Source: Streptomyces toxytricini (GTDB taxonomy: Bacteria; Actinomycetota; Actinomycetes; Streptomycetales; Streptomycetaceae). From it: a stretch of DNA of 64,000 bases. The stretch covers positions 316,559 to 380,558 of the forward strand of contig NZ_BMTY01000001.1 of NCBI RefSeq assembly GCF_014649915.1, read 5' to 3'. The notes below the pieces were generated by a model, which saw only the letters and a list, made by a program, of their open reading frames with translations, made no database searches and was not told the origin of the DNA. A program made the position numbers and the translations under genes. Positions 52,906 through 61,529 of this stretch are shown in pieces (position 1 is the first letter of the stretch; the number at the start of each line of letters is the position of its first letter).

Positions 52906-52921
52906 AACACCACGAGGTGTT
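52906..52921. promoter_or_regulatory. Inverted repeat upstream of the terpene promoter
   Basis: AACACC-ACGA-GGTGTT, perfect 6-bp arms, 36 bp upstream of the -35 box; a plausible activator site, possibly for the LAL regulator. Confidence 0.35.
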
Positions 52922-53103
52922 CACCTCAAATATGTGAGCGGCATAGTCACGGCCGGTTGCACGGTCCACGGGACCGGCGGGACGGCGCACGCTGGGGCGC
53001 ACGAGCGGTCGTGAGCGCGGGATCGTGGCCGAAGAGCGCCTGTGGCCAAGGGCGTTCGGCCTAGACTTGGGGGCGGGCGATGCAGCCCGGGAGGGGTGGG
53101 GAA

Positions 53104-53580
53104 GTGACCGAGCAGCGTCCGGCCGACCCGTCCGACCTGTCGGATCCGTACCACTCGTACGATCCGGCGCCCGACGGCCCGGAGGGCGACGTACTCGGCT
53201 CCTACCTCGTAGACCTGCGGGCCCGCCTCGGCGGCGCACGGTTCGAGGCGCTCATCCGCACCGTCCAGGCCACCTGCGCCCTCCTCGCCGACAGCCCGAG
53301 GCCGGTGCTGGAGGTTCCCGGCGGCAGCGGACTTCCGCCCGATCTGCGGCGCGAGTACGTGGCCCTGCTCGCCGTGATGATCACCGGCCGGGCCGACCAC
53401 CGGCTGGTACGACTGGACGCGGCCGACGGAGACGCGGGATGGGCGGTCGTCGACGCCACCGCCGCGGCCGCGCACGCTCCCGGACGCCTGCGCGTCCGCG
53501 ATACGGAGCCGAACGGCGTCGCAGGCGCCGGGAGCCGCCTGCCGGGCCGGGCGCATCCGCTCCCGCGGCAACACCGTTAG
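53104..53580 (+). CDS. Hypothetical protein
   Basis: A 158-residue soluble protein. The acidic N-terminal 30 residues look disordered; about 35-110 is mostly helical (SYLVDLRARLGGARFEALIR, RREYVALLAVMITGRADH); the C-terminus is basic and Pro-rich. GTG 53104 follows GGGAGGGGTGGGG. No family recognised. Convergent with the kinase gene. Confidence 0.65.
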   Translation: MTEQRPADPSDLSDPYHSYDPAPDGPEGDVLGSYLVDLRARLGGARFEALIRTVQATCALLADSPRPVLEVPGGSGLPPDLRREYVALLAVMITGRADHRLVRLDAADGDAGWAVVDATAAAAHAPGRLRVRDTEPNGVAGAGSRLPGRAHPLPRQHR

Positions 53581-53937
53581 GAGCTGTCCGGCCGCGCATG
53601 TGTGACTGCCTCGTGCCCGGGTTGCCGCCGTGAGCACGGGGCGGGGTGATCTCGGTCGCCTCCGCCATCGGGCCGGCACATCAGCACGCCGCCGGCGCCC
53701 GCACCGAAAGCGCGGCACCGTCGAACGGGCGGAAAACCGGCTCAAGCAAGCCGGAGAGCGTGGCTACCCGCGGCGACAAGCGCGGCTGCGTCTTCCTCGG
53801 GACCCCGACTGCCGCAGCCCTCGCCATCCGGCTCCGTACATGATCGGCCGGACAGAGCTCGGAGCTGCTCGCCGACACGGAAGGCCGGGGCCGCGGTGCG
53901 GCCCCGGCCTTCCACGCGGTGCTGTACGGCGCTGCGA
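53581..53937. other. Intergenic region with kinase terminator
   Basis: No convincing gene. The kinase terminator lies at 53879-53913; the remainder shows no recognisable content. Confidence 0.5.
53879..53913 (-). terminator. Terminator of the Ser/Thr kinase gene
   Basis: Perfect 15-bp arms GGAAGGCCGGGGCCG / CGGCCCCGGCCTTCC, 5-nt loop, 25 bp after the stop. Confidence 0.8.
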
Positions 53938-55806
53938 TCAGCGGGAGTTGAAGCTTGCCGTCGCGTTCCGCCAGACGGTGACGTCCAGGGTGAGGTACTT
54001 GCTCGGCGAGCCCTCCGGGGAGATGCCCCGCACCGTGACCAGGCCGATGTGGCCGTTGCCGGTCGTCACGCAGACCTGACGGCCCGTCCCCAGCTGGTTG
54101 GTCTTCACGTTCTGCGTGAACCGGGTGTCGGCCCGGCAGGTGGCGAGCGATCCCTCCTGGCCGGGGTCGAGCAGGACGAGCGATCCGCCCTGGGTCTCCG
54201 CGTCGAGGTAGTTGCCCGTGTCGTACGAGAGCTCGTAGCCGCCGTCCTCGCCCTTCTGCGGGCGGAGGTTCTCGTCGCCCAGGGTCAGGTGGTAGCCCGC
54301 CACGAGGTCGATGCCCTTGTACTCGGCGGGCTGCGGATCGGGCCGGGTCGCGGCGCCGGACGGCTTGGCCGCCGACCCCGAGCTCCCGCCGCTCCCGCTG
54401 CCGTTCGCACCGGCGCTGCTGCCGGTGGCCTGGGAGCCGCCGTCCTTCCCCTTGATCACGTTGTAGCCGACGGCGCTGACGGCCACGGCGAAGCCGATGG
54501 CCAGCGCCACCACGACGGCGCCGCGCGGCTTGCGCTGCGCGCCGGACGCCGGCGGGACCTGGAACTGCCCGGTGTGAGAGGGGTGCGGGTGCGCGGGGGC
54601 GAACTGCGGGGCCGTGTAAGGGCCGGCGGGCTGGTACCCGTGCTGCGGCGGGTGGGCCGGGGGAGCCGTGGGGGCCTGCGGCGGGACAGCCGCAGGCGGG
54701 GGTGTGTACGGGACGCCCGCGGGGGAGGTCGGCTGGTGGGCCACGCCACCCGGGGCGGTGGGCTGGTGGGCCACGCCTGCGGGGGCGGTCGGCGGGTGCG
54801 CCGGGGCGGCCGGCGCGGTCGCCGGCGCCGTCGCGGGAGAGGCGGGCGTGGCGGGTGCGGCGGCCGGGGTCGCGGACCGCGCGGTGATCTCCGCGGTGAC
54901 CGCGGCGGGCAGCCAGTCCTCGGCCCGGCGCAGCGTGGTGGCGTCGTTCGCGGACTGGCACAGGGCGATGACCTCGGCCACGGTCGGCCGGTCGGCCGGG
55001 TCCTTGGCCAGGCAGCGGGTGACGAGTTCGGACAGCCGTTCCGGCACCCCGGAGAGGTCCGGCTCCTCGTGGACGATGCGGTACAGCACCCCGTGGGAGG
55101 CGCCCTCCCCGAACGCCGGCGCGCCGGCGGCGGCGTACGCGGCGACCTGCCCGAGCGCGAAGACGTCGGTCGCCGGGCCGATCCCGCGGCCCGCCGCCTG
55201 CTCCGGCGCCATGAAGGCGGGCGTGCCGACGGCTACGCCGCTGCCGGTGAGGGAGGTCGCGTCGGCGGCGTGGGCGATGCCGAAGTCGATGACGCGCGGT
55301 CCGTCGGCGGCCAGCAGCACGTTCGACGGCTTCAGGTCGCGGTGCACGATGCCGGCGCCGTGGATGACCTGGAGCGCCTCCGCGATGCCGGCGACCAGCA
55401 GCAGCACGGTCTCGACGGGCAGTGCCCCGTGTGCGGACACGGCGGCCGCCAGGGAGGGGCCGGGCACGTAGGCGGTGGCCAGCCACGGGTGCGGGCCGTC
55501 GGTGTCGGCGTCGATGACGGGAGCGGTGAACAAGCCCTGGACGCGCTGCGCGGAGCGGATCTCCTGCGCGAAGCGCCTGCGGAATTCGGGGTCTTCGGCG
55601 AACTCGGGCCGGATCATCTTGACCGCGACCGGGCGTCCGCCCGGCGTGTGCGAGAGGTACACCTTGCCCATGCCGCCGGCGCCGAGCCGGGCCGCGATGC
55701 GGTATCCCGCGACGGTGGCGGGGTCATCCGGTCCCAGCGGCTCGAAGTGCACGGGTTTGCCGGTGCCTTCCGTGCCGCCGCCCCCGTGCGGATGCTGACC
55801 GTTCAT
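53938..55806 (-). CDS. Membrane Ser/Thr protein kinase (PknB-type)
   Basis: A 622-residue receptor-like kinase. The kinase domain covers about 33-290: Gly loop LGAGGMGKVYL, VAVKMI with the ATP Lys, catalytic HRDLKPSN, DFGIAH and the activation segment GTPAFMAPEQ. A Pro/Ala-rich juxtamembrane linker with APxGVAHQPT-like repeats (about 310-440) is followed by one membrane helix (about 455-475, VVVALAIGFAVAVSAVGY). The external domain (about 500-622) is not PASTA-type and has two cysteines, so its ligand is unknown. ATG 55806 has a weak AAGGTG. Divergent from a PhoX-like gene. Confidence 0.92.
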   Translation of the reverse strand: MNGQHPHGGGGTEGTGKPVHFEPLGPDDPATVAGYRIAARLGAGGMGKVYLSHTPGGRPVAVKMIRPEFAEDPEFRRRFAQEIRSAQRVQGLFTAPVIDADTDGPHPWLATAYVPGPSLAAAVSAHGALPVETVLLLVAGIAEALQVIHGAGIVHRDLKPSNVLLAADGPRVIDFGIAHAADATSLTGSGVAVGTPAFMAPEQAAGRGIGPATDVFALGQVAAYAAAGAPAFGEGASHGVLYRIVHEEPDLSGVPERLSELVTRCLAKDPADRPTVAEVIALCQSANDATTLRRAEDWLPAAVTAEITARSATPAAAPATPASPATAPATAPAAPAHPPTAPAGVAHQPTAPGGVAHQPTSPAGVPYTPPPAAVPPQAPTAPPAHPPQHGYQPAGPYTAPQFAPAHPHPSHTGQFQVPPASGAQRKPRGAVVVALAIGFAVAVSAVGYNVIKGKDGGSQATGSSAGANGSGSGGSSGSAAKPSGAATRPDPQPAEYKGIDLVAGYHLTLGDENLRPQKGEDGGYELSYDTGNYLDAETQGGSLVLLDPGQEGSLATCRADTRFTQNVKTNQLGTGRQVCVTTGNGHIGLVTVRGISPEGSPSKYLTLDVTVWRNATASFNSR

Positions 55807-56108
55807 CACCTTGCTGCTCCCAAGTCCTGCACGTTCGATGCGCACCGCACCCTATCCGAGTGAGGACGGGGGCGCGGGATTCCGGGACGGCCAATGTAAT
55901 GACATGTATCTGACAGGCCGAGGGGTAGGGTGGCGCCGCGCGACGCCCGGAGGACCGGCAGCGGCCGCCCCCACGACACCCCGCGTTGACCCGCCTGCCA
56001 CGCGCGGCCCGTACCGTCCTCGGCGCCACCACCCCGCTCACCGCTCCGCCCCCCACCCCGCCCCCCGACCCGACCGGGCTCGGGGCGTCCCCTTTTCGAG
56101 GAGTGACC
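55807..56108. other. Divergent promoter region (kinase / PhoX-like gene)
   Basis: No gene. An AT-richer patch (about 55,893-55,915, containing GTAATGACATGTATCTGACA) is the only promoter-like stretch. Confidence 0.4.
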
Positions 56109-57269
56109 GTGGAACGTCGTACCTTCCTGCGCGGCGCCGTCGTCGGCACGTCCGCCGCGGCCTTCGGCGGCACGCTCATGCACGGCGCCGCGTACGCCGC
56201 CCCGGCCCAGCCGGGCGCCGGCCCGTACGGAGCGCTCGGCGCGGCCGACGCCAACGGCATCATGCTGCCTGCCGGTTTCACCAGCCGGGTCATCGCCCGG
56301 TCGGGGCAGACCGTCCCCGGCACCTCCTACACCTGGCACAGCGCCCCCGACGGCGGCGCCTGTTACGCCGACGGCACCGGCTGGATCTACGTCTCCAACT
56401 CGGAGGTCAACCCCTCGGGCGGCGCCGGTGCGGTCCGCTTCGACTCGTCGGGCACCATCACCTCCGCATACCGCATCCTCTCCGGCACCCGCCAGAACTG
56501 CGCGGGCGGCAAAACGCCGTGGAACACCTGGCTCTCCTGCGAGGAGGTCAGCCTCGGCTACGTGTACGAGGCCGACCCGTGGGGTGTGAACGCGGCCGTC
56601 CGACGGCCCGCGATGGGCCGGTTCAAGCACGAGGCGGCGGCCGCGGACCCGGTCCGCCAGGCGGTCTACCTGACGGAGGACGAGTCGGACGGCTGCTTCT
56701 ACCGCTTCCTCCCCACCACCTGGGGCGACCTCTCCTCCGGCACCCTCCAGGTCCTCAAGGCCGGCTCCGGCACCTCCGGCTCCTTCACCTGGCAGAACGT
56801 CCCGGACCCGGACGGCTCCCCGACCGCGACCCGCAACCAGGTCTCGGGCGCCAAGCGCTTCAGCGGCGGCGAGGGCTGCCACTACGCCAACAACACGGTC
56901 TGGTTCACCACCAAGGGCGACAACCGGGTCTGGCAGCTCAACCTCTCGACCAACACCTACGAGCTGGCCTACGACGACTCCCTCGTGGTCGGCGGCGGCG
57001 CCCCGCTGACGGGCGTGGACAACGTCACGGGCTCCTCCTTCGGCGACCTGTACGTGGCCGAGGACGGCGGCACCATGGAGATCTGCGTGATCACCCCCGA
57101 CGACGTGGTCGCACCGTTCCTGCGGATCACCGGCCAGTCCGCCTCCGAAATCTGCGGCCCCGCATTCTCGCCGGCCGGCGACCGCCTGTACTTCTCCAGC
57201 CAGCGCGGCACGACCGGCAGCTCCTCCGGCGGCATCACCTACGAGGTCACCGGCCCCTTCCGCACCTGA
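56109..57269 (+). CDS. Tat-exported PhoX-like (DUF839) protein
   Basis: A 386-residue exported protein with a twin-arginine signal (ERRTFLRGAVVGTSAAAFGG). The mature part follows the DUF839/PhoX beta-propeller pattern: WNTWLSCEEV (metal-binding Glu), GRFKHEAAAADPVRQAVYLT with the EDES motif, and GGEGCHYANNTVWFTTKGD. PhoX enzymes are Ca/Fe-dependent alkaline phosphatases; this protein is shorter than classical PhoX (about 650-700), so activity is uncertain. GTG 56109 lies 5 nt after GAGGAG. Confidence 0.87.
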   Translation: MERRTFLRGAVVGTSAAAFGGTLMHGAAYAAPAQPGAGPYGALGAADANGIMLPAGFTSRVIARSGQTVPGTSYTWHSAPDGGACYADGTGWIYVSNSEVNPSGGAGAVRFDSSGTITSAYRILSGTRQNCAGGKTPWNTWLSCEEVSLGYVYEADPWGVNAAVRRPAMGRFKHEAAAADPVRQAVYLTEDESDGCFYRFLPTTWGDLSSGTLQVLKAGSGTSGSFTWQNVPDPDGSPTATRNQVSGAKRFSGGEGCHYANNTVWFTTKGDNRVWQLNLSTNTYELAYDDSLVVGGGAPLTGVDNVTGSSFGDLYVAEDGGTMEICVITPDDVVAPFLRITGQSASEICGPAFSPAGDRLYFSSQRGTTGSSSGGITYEVTGPFRT

Positions 57270-57359
57270 CCGCCACCCGGCCGGGCGGACCGGGTGGCAT
57301 GCCGGGCGCGGCCCGGGGTAGGCGCTGGCACCCGAGACGCGCAGGGAAGGGGACGCCCC

Positions 57360-57677
57360 ATGGCCGGAACGGACATGGCCCGGTTCGTCGGGTACAAGGT
57401 CGACGCCTCCGACGGCCACATCGGCAAGATCGACAGGCACAGCGAGTACGTGGGCCGGCAGTTCATCGTGGTGGACACCGGCCCGTGGATCTTCGGCCGG
57501 CACGTGGTGGTGCCCGCCTCCCTTGTCGCCCGCGTCGACGAGGCGAACGAGACGGTGCACCTGTCGGCCTCCCGGGACCAGGTGAAGCACTCGCCCGAGT
57601 TCGAGAGTGGCCGGTACGAGGACGACGTGGCCCTGCTCCAGGTCATCGAGCGCTACTACGCGGACGGCCACACCTGA
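57360..57677 (+). CDS. PRC-barrel domain protein
   Basis: A 105-residue soluble protein with one PRC-barrel fold (about 8-75): FVGYKVDASDGHIGKIDRHS and FIVVDTGPWIFGRHVVVPAS followed by the final strand with HLSASRDQVKHSPEF. Such stand-alone proteins are frequent in Streptomyces and of unknown role. ATG 57360 follows GGAAGGGG. Convergent with the thioredoxin-like gene, 37 bp apart. Confidence 0.88.
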   Translation: MAGTDMARFVGYKVDASDGHIGKIDRHSEYVGRQFIVVDTGPWIFGRHVVVPASLVARVDEANETVHLSASRDQVKHSPEFESGRYEDDVALLQVIERYYADGHT

Positions 57678-57714
57678 GGGCGGGAGCCGCTGTCCACGCG
57701 GCAGGCGCCCGGCC

Positions 57715-58416
57715 TCAGCCCCGTGCCGAACGCTGCCGTGCCCGCCGCAGGTACCGGGCCAGGGCGTCCGGGTCGTCGAGGACGTCCTGGTCGCCCTTGC
57801 CCACGGGCCGCCCGTCGACCTCCAGAGCCGGTGTGGCCTTGATCCACGAGCTGCTCACGGCCCGGTCGGCCGCCTCGACGAACTCCCGGTGCTTGCCGGT
57901 GCGCACGGCCTCGTCGAAGCCGGCGTCGCGCAGCCCGTCCACGGACGAGGCGAGGGAGAGCAGCCTGTCGCCGGTGAATCCGCCGCGCTTCTTCGCCGTC
58001 GCCTGCCCTCGGTGCAGCACCTCGTGCAGCTCGGCGAACTTCCCCTTGTCCAGGGAGGCCCGCAGTGCGTTGACCGCCCGTTTGGAGCCGTTCCCGAGGA
58101 ACGACCCCAGGACGTAGTGCACCTGGACGTCGCCGTCGGCAGCCATCCTGCGCAGCCGCGGTCCGCTTCCCTCCGTCTGGAACTCGGCGCATCCGGGGCA
58201 GCTCGGGTCCTCGTAGACCCGGACGGTCACCGGCGCCCCCGGATTCCCGACGACCACCGTGTGCCCTTCCGCGCCGAGCGCCGCGGCCACCGGCCCGGTG
58301 TACCCCTCGTCCTCCCGGCTGCCCCACCGCGCCGGCAGGCATCCCGCAGCGGTGGGCACGATGACGGCCGCTCCCGCAGCGGCGAGCACCGAACGTCTGC
58401 TGACCTGCACGAACAT
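57715..58416 (-). CDS. Exported DsbA/thioredoxin-fold protein
   Basis: A 233-residue protein with an RR-containing signal (VSRRSVLAAAGAAVIVP) ending in TAAGC, close to a lipobox, so possibly a Tat-exported lipoprotein. The DsbA-like domain has the redox site DPSCPGCAEF (Cys-Pro-Gly-Cys, about residue 72), the helical insertion with GGFTGDRLLSLASS, and TPALEVDG as the cis-Pro loop. It likely catalyses or uses disulfide exchange outside the membrane. Translation from ATG 58416 has GGGGAGGGA very close to the start. Confidence 0.85.
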   Translation of the reverse strand: MFVQVSRRSVLAAAGAAVIVPTAAGCLPARWGSREDEGYTGPVAAALGAEGHTVVVGNPGAPVTVRVYEDPSCPGCAEFQTEGSGPRLRRMAADGDVQVHYVLGSFLGNGSKRAVNALRASLDKGKFAELHEVLHRGQATAKKRGGFTGDRLLSLASSVDGLRDAGFDEAVRTGKHREFVEAADRAVSSSWIKATPALEVDGRPVGKGDQDVLDDPDALARYLRRARQRSARG

Positions 58417-58493
58417 TCCCTCCCCTGACCCAAAGGGGGAAGCGTACGCACCCCCTCCGACCTGCCCCCGCCCGGGGTCCCCGCGGGGACCGT

Positions 58494-60050
58494 TCAGGGG
58501 CAGGCCGGCGCCGGGGTGGCGGTGCGGCCGGTGGGCGTCGCGAACCATGCCGCCCAGTGGGTGAGGTCGTATGCGTCCGCCGCGGAGCTGCCCGCCCAGG
58601 CGACGTACCCGTCGGGGCGTATGAGGAACAGTCCCCGGCCGTAGGCCGCGTAGGCACCGATGCGGGCCGTCCGCAGGCGCGGCAGCGGTGGCAGCTCCCC
58701 GGGCAGGTCGGTGTCGACGGCGAGCAGGGTGAAGTGGGGGCCCCGGTAGAGGTCGAAGAGCCGTATGCCGTCGCGCCGCCCGTCGGGCGCACGGTCGCCC
58801 GCGACGAGGGCGCCCTCCGGCAGCCCGTCCCGGGTCTCCCGGCTCAGCGGCGACTCCCGCAGGTGTATGCCGAGCTGCCGGGTGGCTGCGCCGCGGCGGT
58901 CCTGCCCCCGGTGGATCCGGGTCGACAGGCCGAGCATCTCGGCGGCCTGCGGCCGCCGCTCCTGCTCGTACGTGCCGAGCAGGGTCTCGGGGGCCCCGTC
59001 GAGAAGGACCGCGGCCAGCTTCCAGCCCAGGTTGTAGGCGTCCTGCACGCTGGTGTTGAGCCCCTGCCCGCCGGCGGGGGAGTGGATGTGGGCGGCGTCC
59101 CCCGCGAGGAAGACCCGGCCCTCGCCGAACCGGTCGGCCAGCGCGGCGTTGACCGTGAAGTCGGAGGCCCAGCGCACCTCGCGGACGTCCTCCGCGCGTA
59201 TGTGTGTGAGGCGGGCTATCAGGGCCCGGACTTCGCCCTCCGCGGGCTCGGCGCGGCCCCCGCTGTACTGCCCCACGAACTGGAACAGCTCGGTGTGGGG
59301 GAGGGGGCACAGGGCTGCGTACCCCCGGCTGCCGTCCTCGGCGGGCGCGAACAGGTGCCAGTTGTCGCGATCGAGCCCGTCGATCGCGACGTCGGCGACG
59401 ACCAGGGGGGCGGGGTCCACGCGTTCCCCGGTCATCCCGACCCCGGTGAGCCGGCGGACCGTGGACCGGCCGCCGTCGGCGCCGACCGCGTACCGCACGC
59501 GCACGGTCCGCGGCGCTCCGTCTGCACCGGTCAGCTCCGCGGTCACCCCCGCAGCGTCCTGTGCCAGACCGGCAAGCGTGGTTCCGAACGACACCTCGCC
59601 TCCCCACTCGTGCAGCCGGGCCAGCAGCACTTCCTGCGTCGCCCACTGCGGGACCAGCCACGGCTCCGCATACGGCGCCTGCTCGGTGGGCGCGACCTCT
59701 TCGAACATGCGGTGCTCGCCCAGCCGCACCCCTTCCCTCCAGGCCATTCCCACCGGCGCCGGCCCGCCCCGGTCGAGGACCGCCCCGAGGATGCCGAGGT
59801 CCTCGAACACCTCCAGCGTGCGCGGCTGGATGCCCTTGCCCCGCGAGCCCGGGAACAAGCCCGCCGAGCGCTCGACGACCAGCGGCCGCACACCGCGGCG
59901 CGCGAGGTCGCAGGCCAGCGCGAGCCCGGTCGGCCCGGCCCCGACGACCAGCACCCCGCTGCCCGCCGGTTCCGCCTCGGGCCACCCCCTGCCCGGCCCC
60001 CTCCCGGCTTCCGCGCCGCCGACCGTGTCCGCCACCCCGCACGCGTCCAT
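58494..60050 (-). CDS. FAD-dependent aromatic monooxygenase
   Basis: A 518-residue class A flavoprotein hydroxylase. FAD-binding VLVVGAGPTGLALA (about 33-46), the NADPH/FAD DG motif YAVGADGGRSTVR (about 188), and the second FAD motif VFLAGDAAHIHSPAGGQGLN (about 310). The C-terminal about 120 residues form the thioredoxin-like domain of the polyketide (RdmE/OxyS) and phenol hydroxylases. It may hydroxylate a xenobiotic or confer resistance, since it is divergent from a TetR regulator with two operator sites between them. Confidence 0.9.
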   Translation of the reverse strand: MDACGVADTVGGAEAGRGPGRGWPEAEPAGSGVLVVGAGPTGLALACDLARRGVRPLVVERSAGLFPGSRGKGIQPRTLEVFEDLGILGAVLDRGGPAPVGMAWREGVRLGEHRMFEEVAPTEQAPYAEPWLVPQWATQEVLLARLHEWGGEVSFGTTLAGLAQDAAGVTAELTGADGAPRTVRVRYAVGADGGRSTVRRLTGVGMTGERVDPAPLVVADVAIDGLDRDNWHLFAPAEDGSRGYAALCPLPHTELFQFVGQYSGGRAEPAEGEVRALIARLTHIRAEDVREVRWASDFTVNAALADRFGEGRVFLAGDAAHIHSPAGGQGLNTSVQDAYNLGWKLAAVLLDGAPETLLGTYEQERRPQAAEMLGLSTRIHRGQDRRGAATRQLGIHLRESPLSRETRDGLPEGALVAGDRAPDGRRDGIRLFDLYRGPHFTLLAVDTDLPGELPPLPRLRTARIGAYAAYGRGLFLIRPDGYVAWAGSSAADAYDLTHWAAWFATPTGRTATPAPACP

Positions 60051-60111
60051 CTCCGTGCCCCCGTTCCCATCCGATCCCGCATGAGCGTGCGTGTGCGTGC
60101 CTGGTAAGACA

Positions 60112-60136
60112 CGTTCCTTAACGACGTTAAGGAACG
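60112..60136. promoter_or_regulatory. TetR operator site 1
   Basis: Perfect inverted repeat CGTTCCTTAAC-GAC-GTTAAGGAACG (11-bp arms, 3-bp centre) in the divergent gap of the monooxygenase and TetR genes. Confidence 0.8.
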
Positions 60137-60154
60137 CATGTTCAAAAGTGTGTC

Positions 60155-60169
60155 CTTAACGTTGTTAAG
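60155..60169. promoter_or_regulatory. TetR operator site 2
   Basis: CTTAAC-GTT-GTTAAG, sharing the CTTAACGNNGTTAAG core with site 1; centres are 38 bp apart. Confidence 0.75.
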
Positions 60170-60209
60170 CTGTCAACCCCCGGAAGCAGCAGCCCGAAGA
60201 GAGGCAGCG

Positions 60210-60899
60210 ATGACCCCCAAGCCCGACCGCACACCACCGCGCGTCCCGCCCCTGAGCCGCACCACGGTCGCCGAAGCGGCGCTGCGCCTGCTGAACGAGA
60301 AGGGCCTGGAGAAGCTCACCCTGCGCGCCATCGCCGCCGAGCTGGACGTCAAGGCCCCGGCGCTCTACTGGCACTTCAAGAACAAGCAGGAACTCATCGA
60401 CGAGATGGCGACGGAAATGGTCCGCCGCATGACGGCCGGCGACGCCGGCCACGAACCGGAGGCGGCCGGCCCGGCCGGCCCCCCCTGGCGCGATCAGCTC
60501 CTTGCCGCGAACCGCGCCCTGCGCCGCGCGCTGCTCTCCTACCGCGACGGCGCCCGCGTCTTCAGCGGCTCGCGCTTCTCCGGGACCGACCACGCCGAAC
60601 ACGTCGACGCCCAACTCCGGGTCCTGGTCGAAGCGGGCTTCGAGCTGCCCCAGGCGGTCCGCACGCTCACCACCGCCTTCCTGTACACGCTCGGCTTCGT
60701 CACCGAGGAGCAGGGCGTCCACCCCGTGCCGGGCGAGCGCCGCGAGGGCTGCGACGTCGCCGAGCGCAGCAAGCGACTGGCCGCCCACCCCCTGGCGGCG
60801 GCCGCCGGACCGCACCTGTTCGAGGACTACGACGCCCACTTCGAGGAGGGACTCGGCCTCATCCTCGACGGCGCGGCCGCACGGTACGGCATCCGCTGA
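60210..60899 (+). CDS. TetR-family repressor (TetR_C subgroup)
   Basis: A 229-residue regulator. The HTH (about 18-65) contains LTLRAIAAELDVKAPALYWH, as in true tetracycline-repressor relatives; the C-terminal domain (about 90-220) follows the TetR_C pattern (LRRALLSYRDGARVFSGSRF, LTTAFLYTLGFVTEEQ). The two conserved inverted repeats just upstream are its probable operators, controlling itself and the divergent monooxygenase. ATG 60210 has GAGAGG upstream. Confidence 0.92.
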   Translation: MTPKPDRTPPRVPPLSRTTVAEAALRLLNEKGLEKLTLRAIAAELDVKAPALYWHFKNKQELIDEMATEMVRRMTAGDAGHEPEAAGPAGPPWRDQLLAANRALRRALLSYRDGARVFSGSRFSGTDHAEHVDAQLRVLVEAGFELPQAVRTLTTAFLYTLGFVTEEQGVHPVPGERREGCDVAERSKRLAAHPLAAAAGPHLFEDYDAHFEEGLGLILDGAAARYGIR

Positions 60900-60992
60900 G
60901 GAGGGCCGCACGCGCCCCCAGGGCGTTCAGTTCGGCCTACACTGTGCAGCTCTGCCGCCGGCCTCGGCGGCCGTCGAGGGCCCGGAGGGAGG

Positions 60993-61469
60993 GTGGCGGT
61001 GCACGCTGTGCCCTGGTTCCACGTGGTTTCGGAACCGGCCGCTCTACCCGTCGACCTGCTGCTTCCCCGCACCGGCAGGACGTACGTGGCGCGTCTCGAC
61101 GGTCGCGAGATGCGCGACGCGGACGCCGTCTTCCAGCAGTTCTACGACGCTCTGCGGCTGCCCGACTACTTCGGCTGGAACTGGCACGCCCTCTCAGACT
61201 GTCTGCGTGACCTGACGTGGCTGTCCACGGACCACCACGTACTGATCATCGAGGCCGCGGACGAAGTGCTGCCGGGAGACGTCCGCGGACAGCGGCTGCT
61301 CTTCGCCACTCTGCTGCGGGCCGGACGGCGATGGTCCTTCATGCGGAAGCCCGAGGGCGCGGAACGCGGCGGACTCGTCGTGGTCATGTCGTGCGACGCC
61401 GCATCCGTCCCGCCCATGAAGGAACAGCTGCGGTCATGCCTGGAAGGGGCGCCCCACCCACCGAGGTGA
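60993..61469 (+). CDS. Barstar-like RNase inhibitor family protein
   Basis: A 158-residue protein with a barstar fold in the central part: LDGREMRDADAVFQQFYDAL, then LPDYFGWNWHALSDCLRDLT, the family's hallmark, and HHVLIIEAADEVL. Barstars block guanyl-specific RNases or toxin domains. No barnase-like toxin gene is present in this window. GTG 60993 (or 60999) is preceded by GGAGGGAG. Confidence 0.85.
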   Translation: MAVHAVPWFHVVSEPAALPVDLLLPRTGRTYVARLDGREMRDADAVFQQFYDALRLPDYFGWNWHALSDCLRDLTWLSTDHHVLIIEAADEVLPGDVRGQRLLFATLLRAGRRWSFMRKPEGAERGGLVVVMSCDAASVPPMKEQLRSCLEGAPHPPR

Positions 61470-61529
61470 CCCGGTCCGATCTTCCGGGCGGACGCGTCGT
61501 GCTCGCCTCAGGAGGGTCCCACCACCGGC

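Larger units (their letters stand above)
52675..53103. other. AT-richer upstream region of the terpene operon
   Basis: No gene seen. It contains the candidate promoter (52841-52870) and inverted repeat (52906-52921) described separately; base composition is clearly less GC-rich between about 52,830 and 52,950. Confidence 0.6.

Noticed and set aside
54702..54800. Near-repeats in the kinase linker as a mobile or tandem repeat element
   Set aside because: They encode Pro/Ala-rich APxGVAHQPT-type repeats of the juxtamembrane linker; normal for this protein class.
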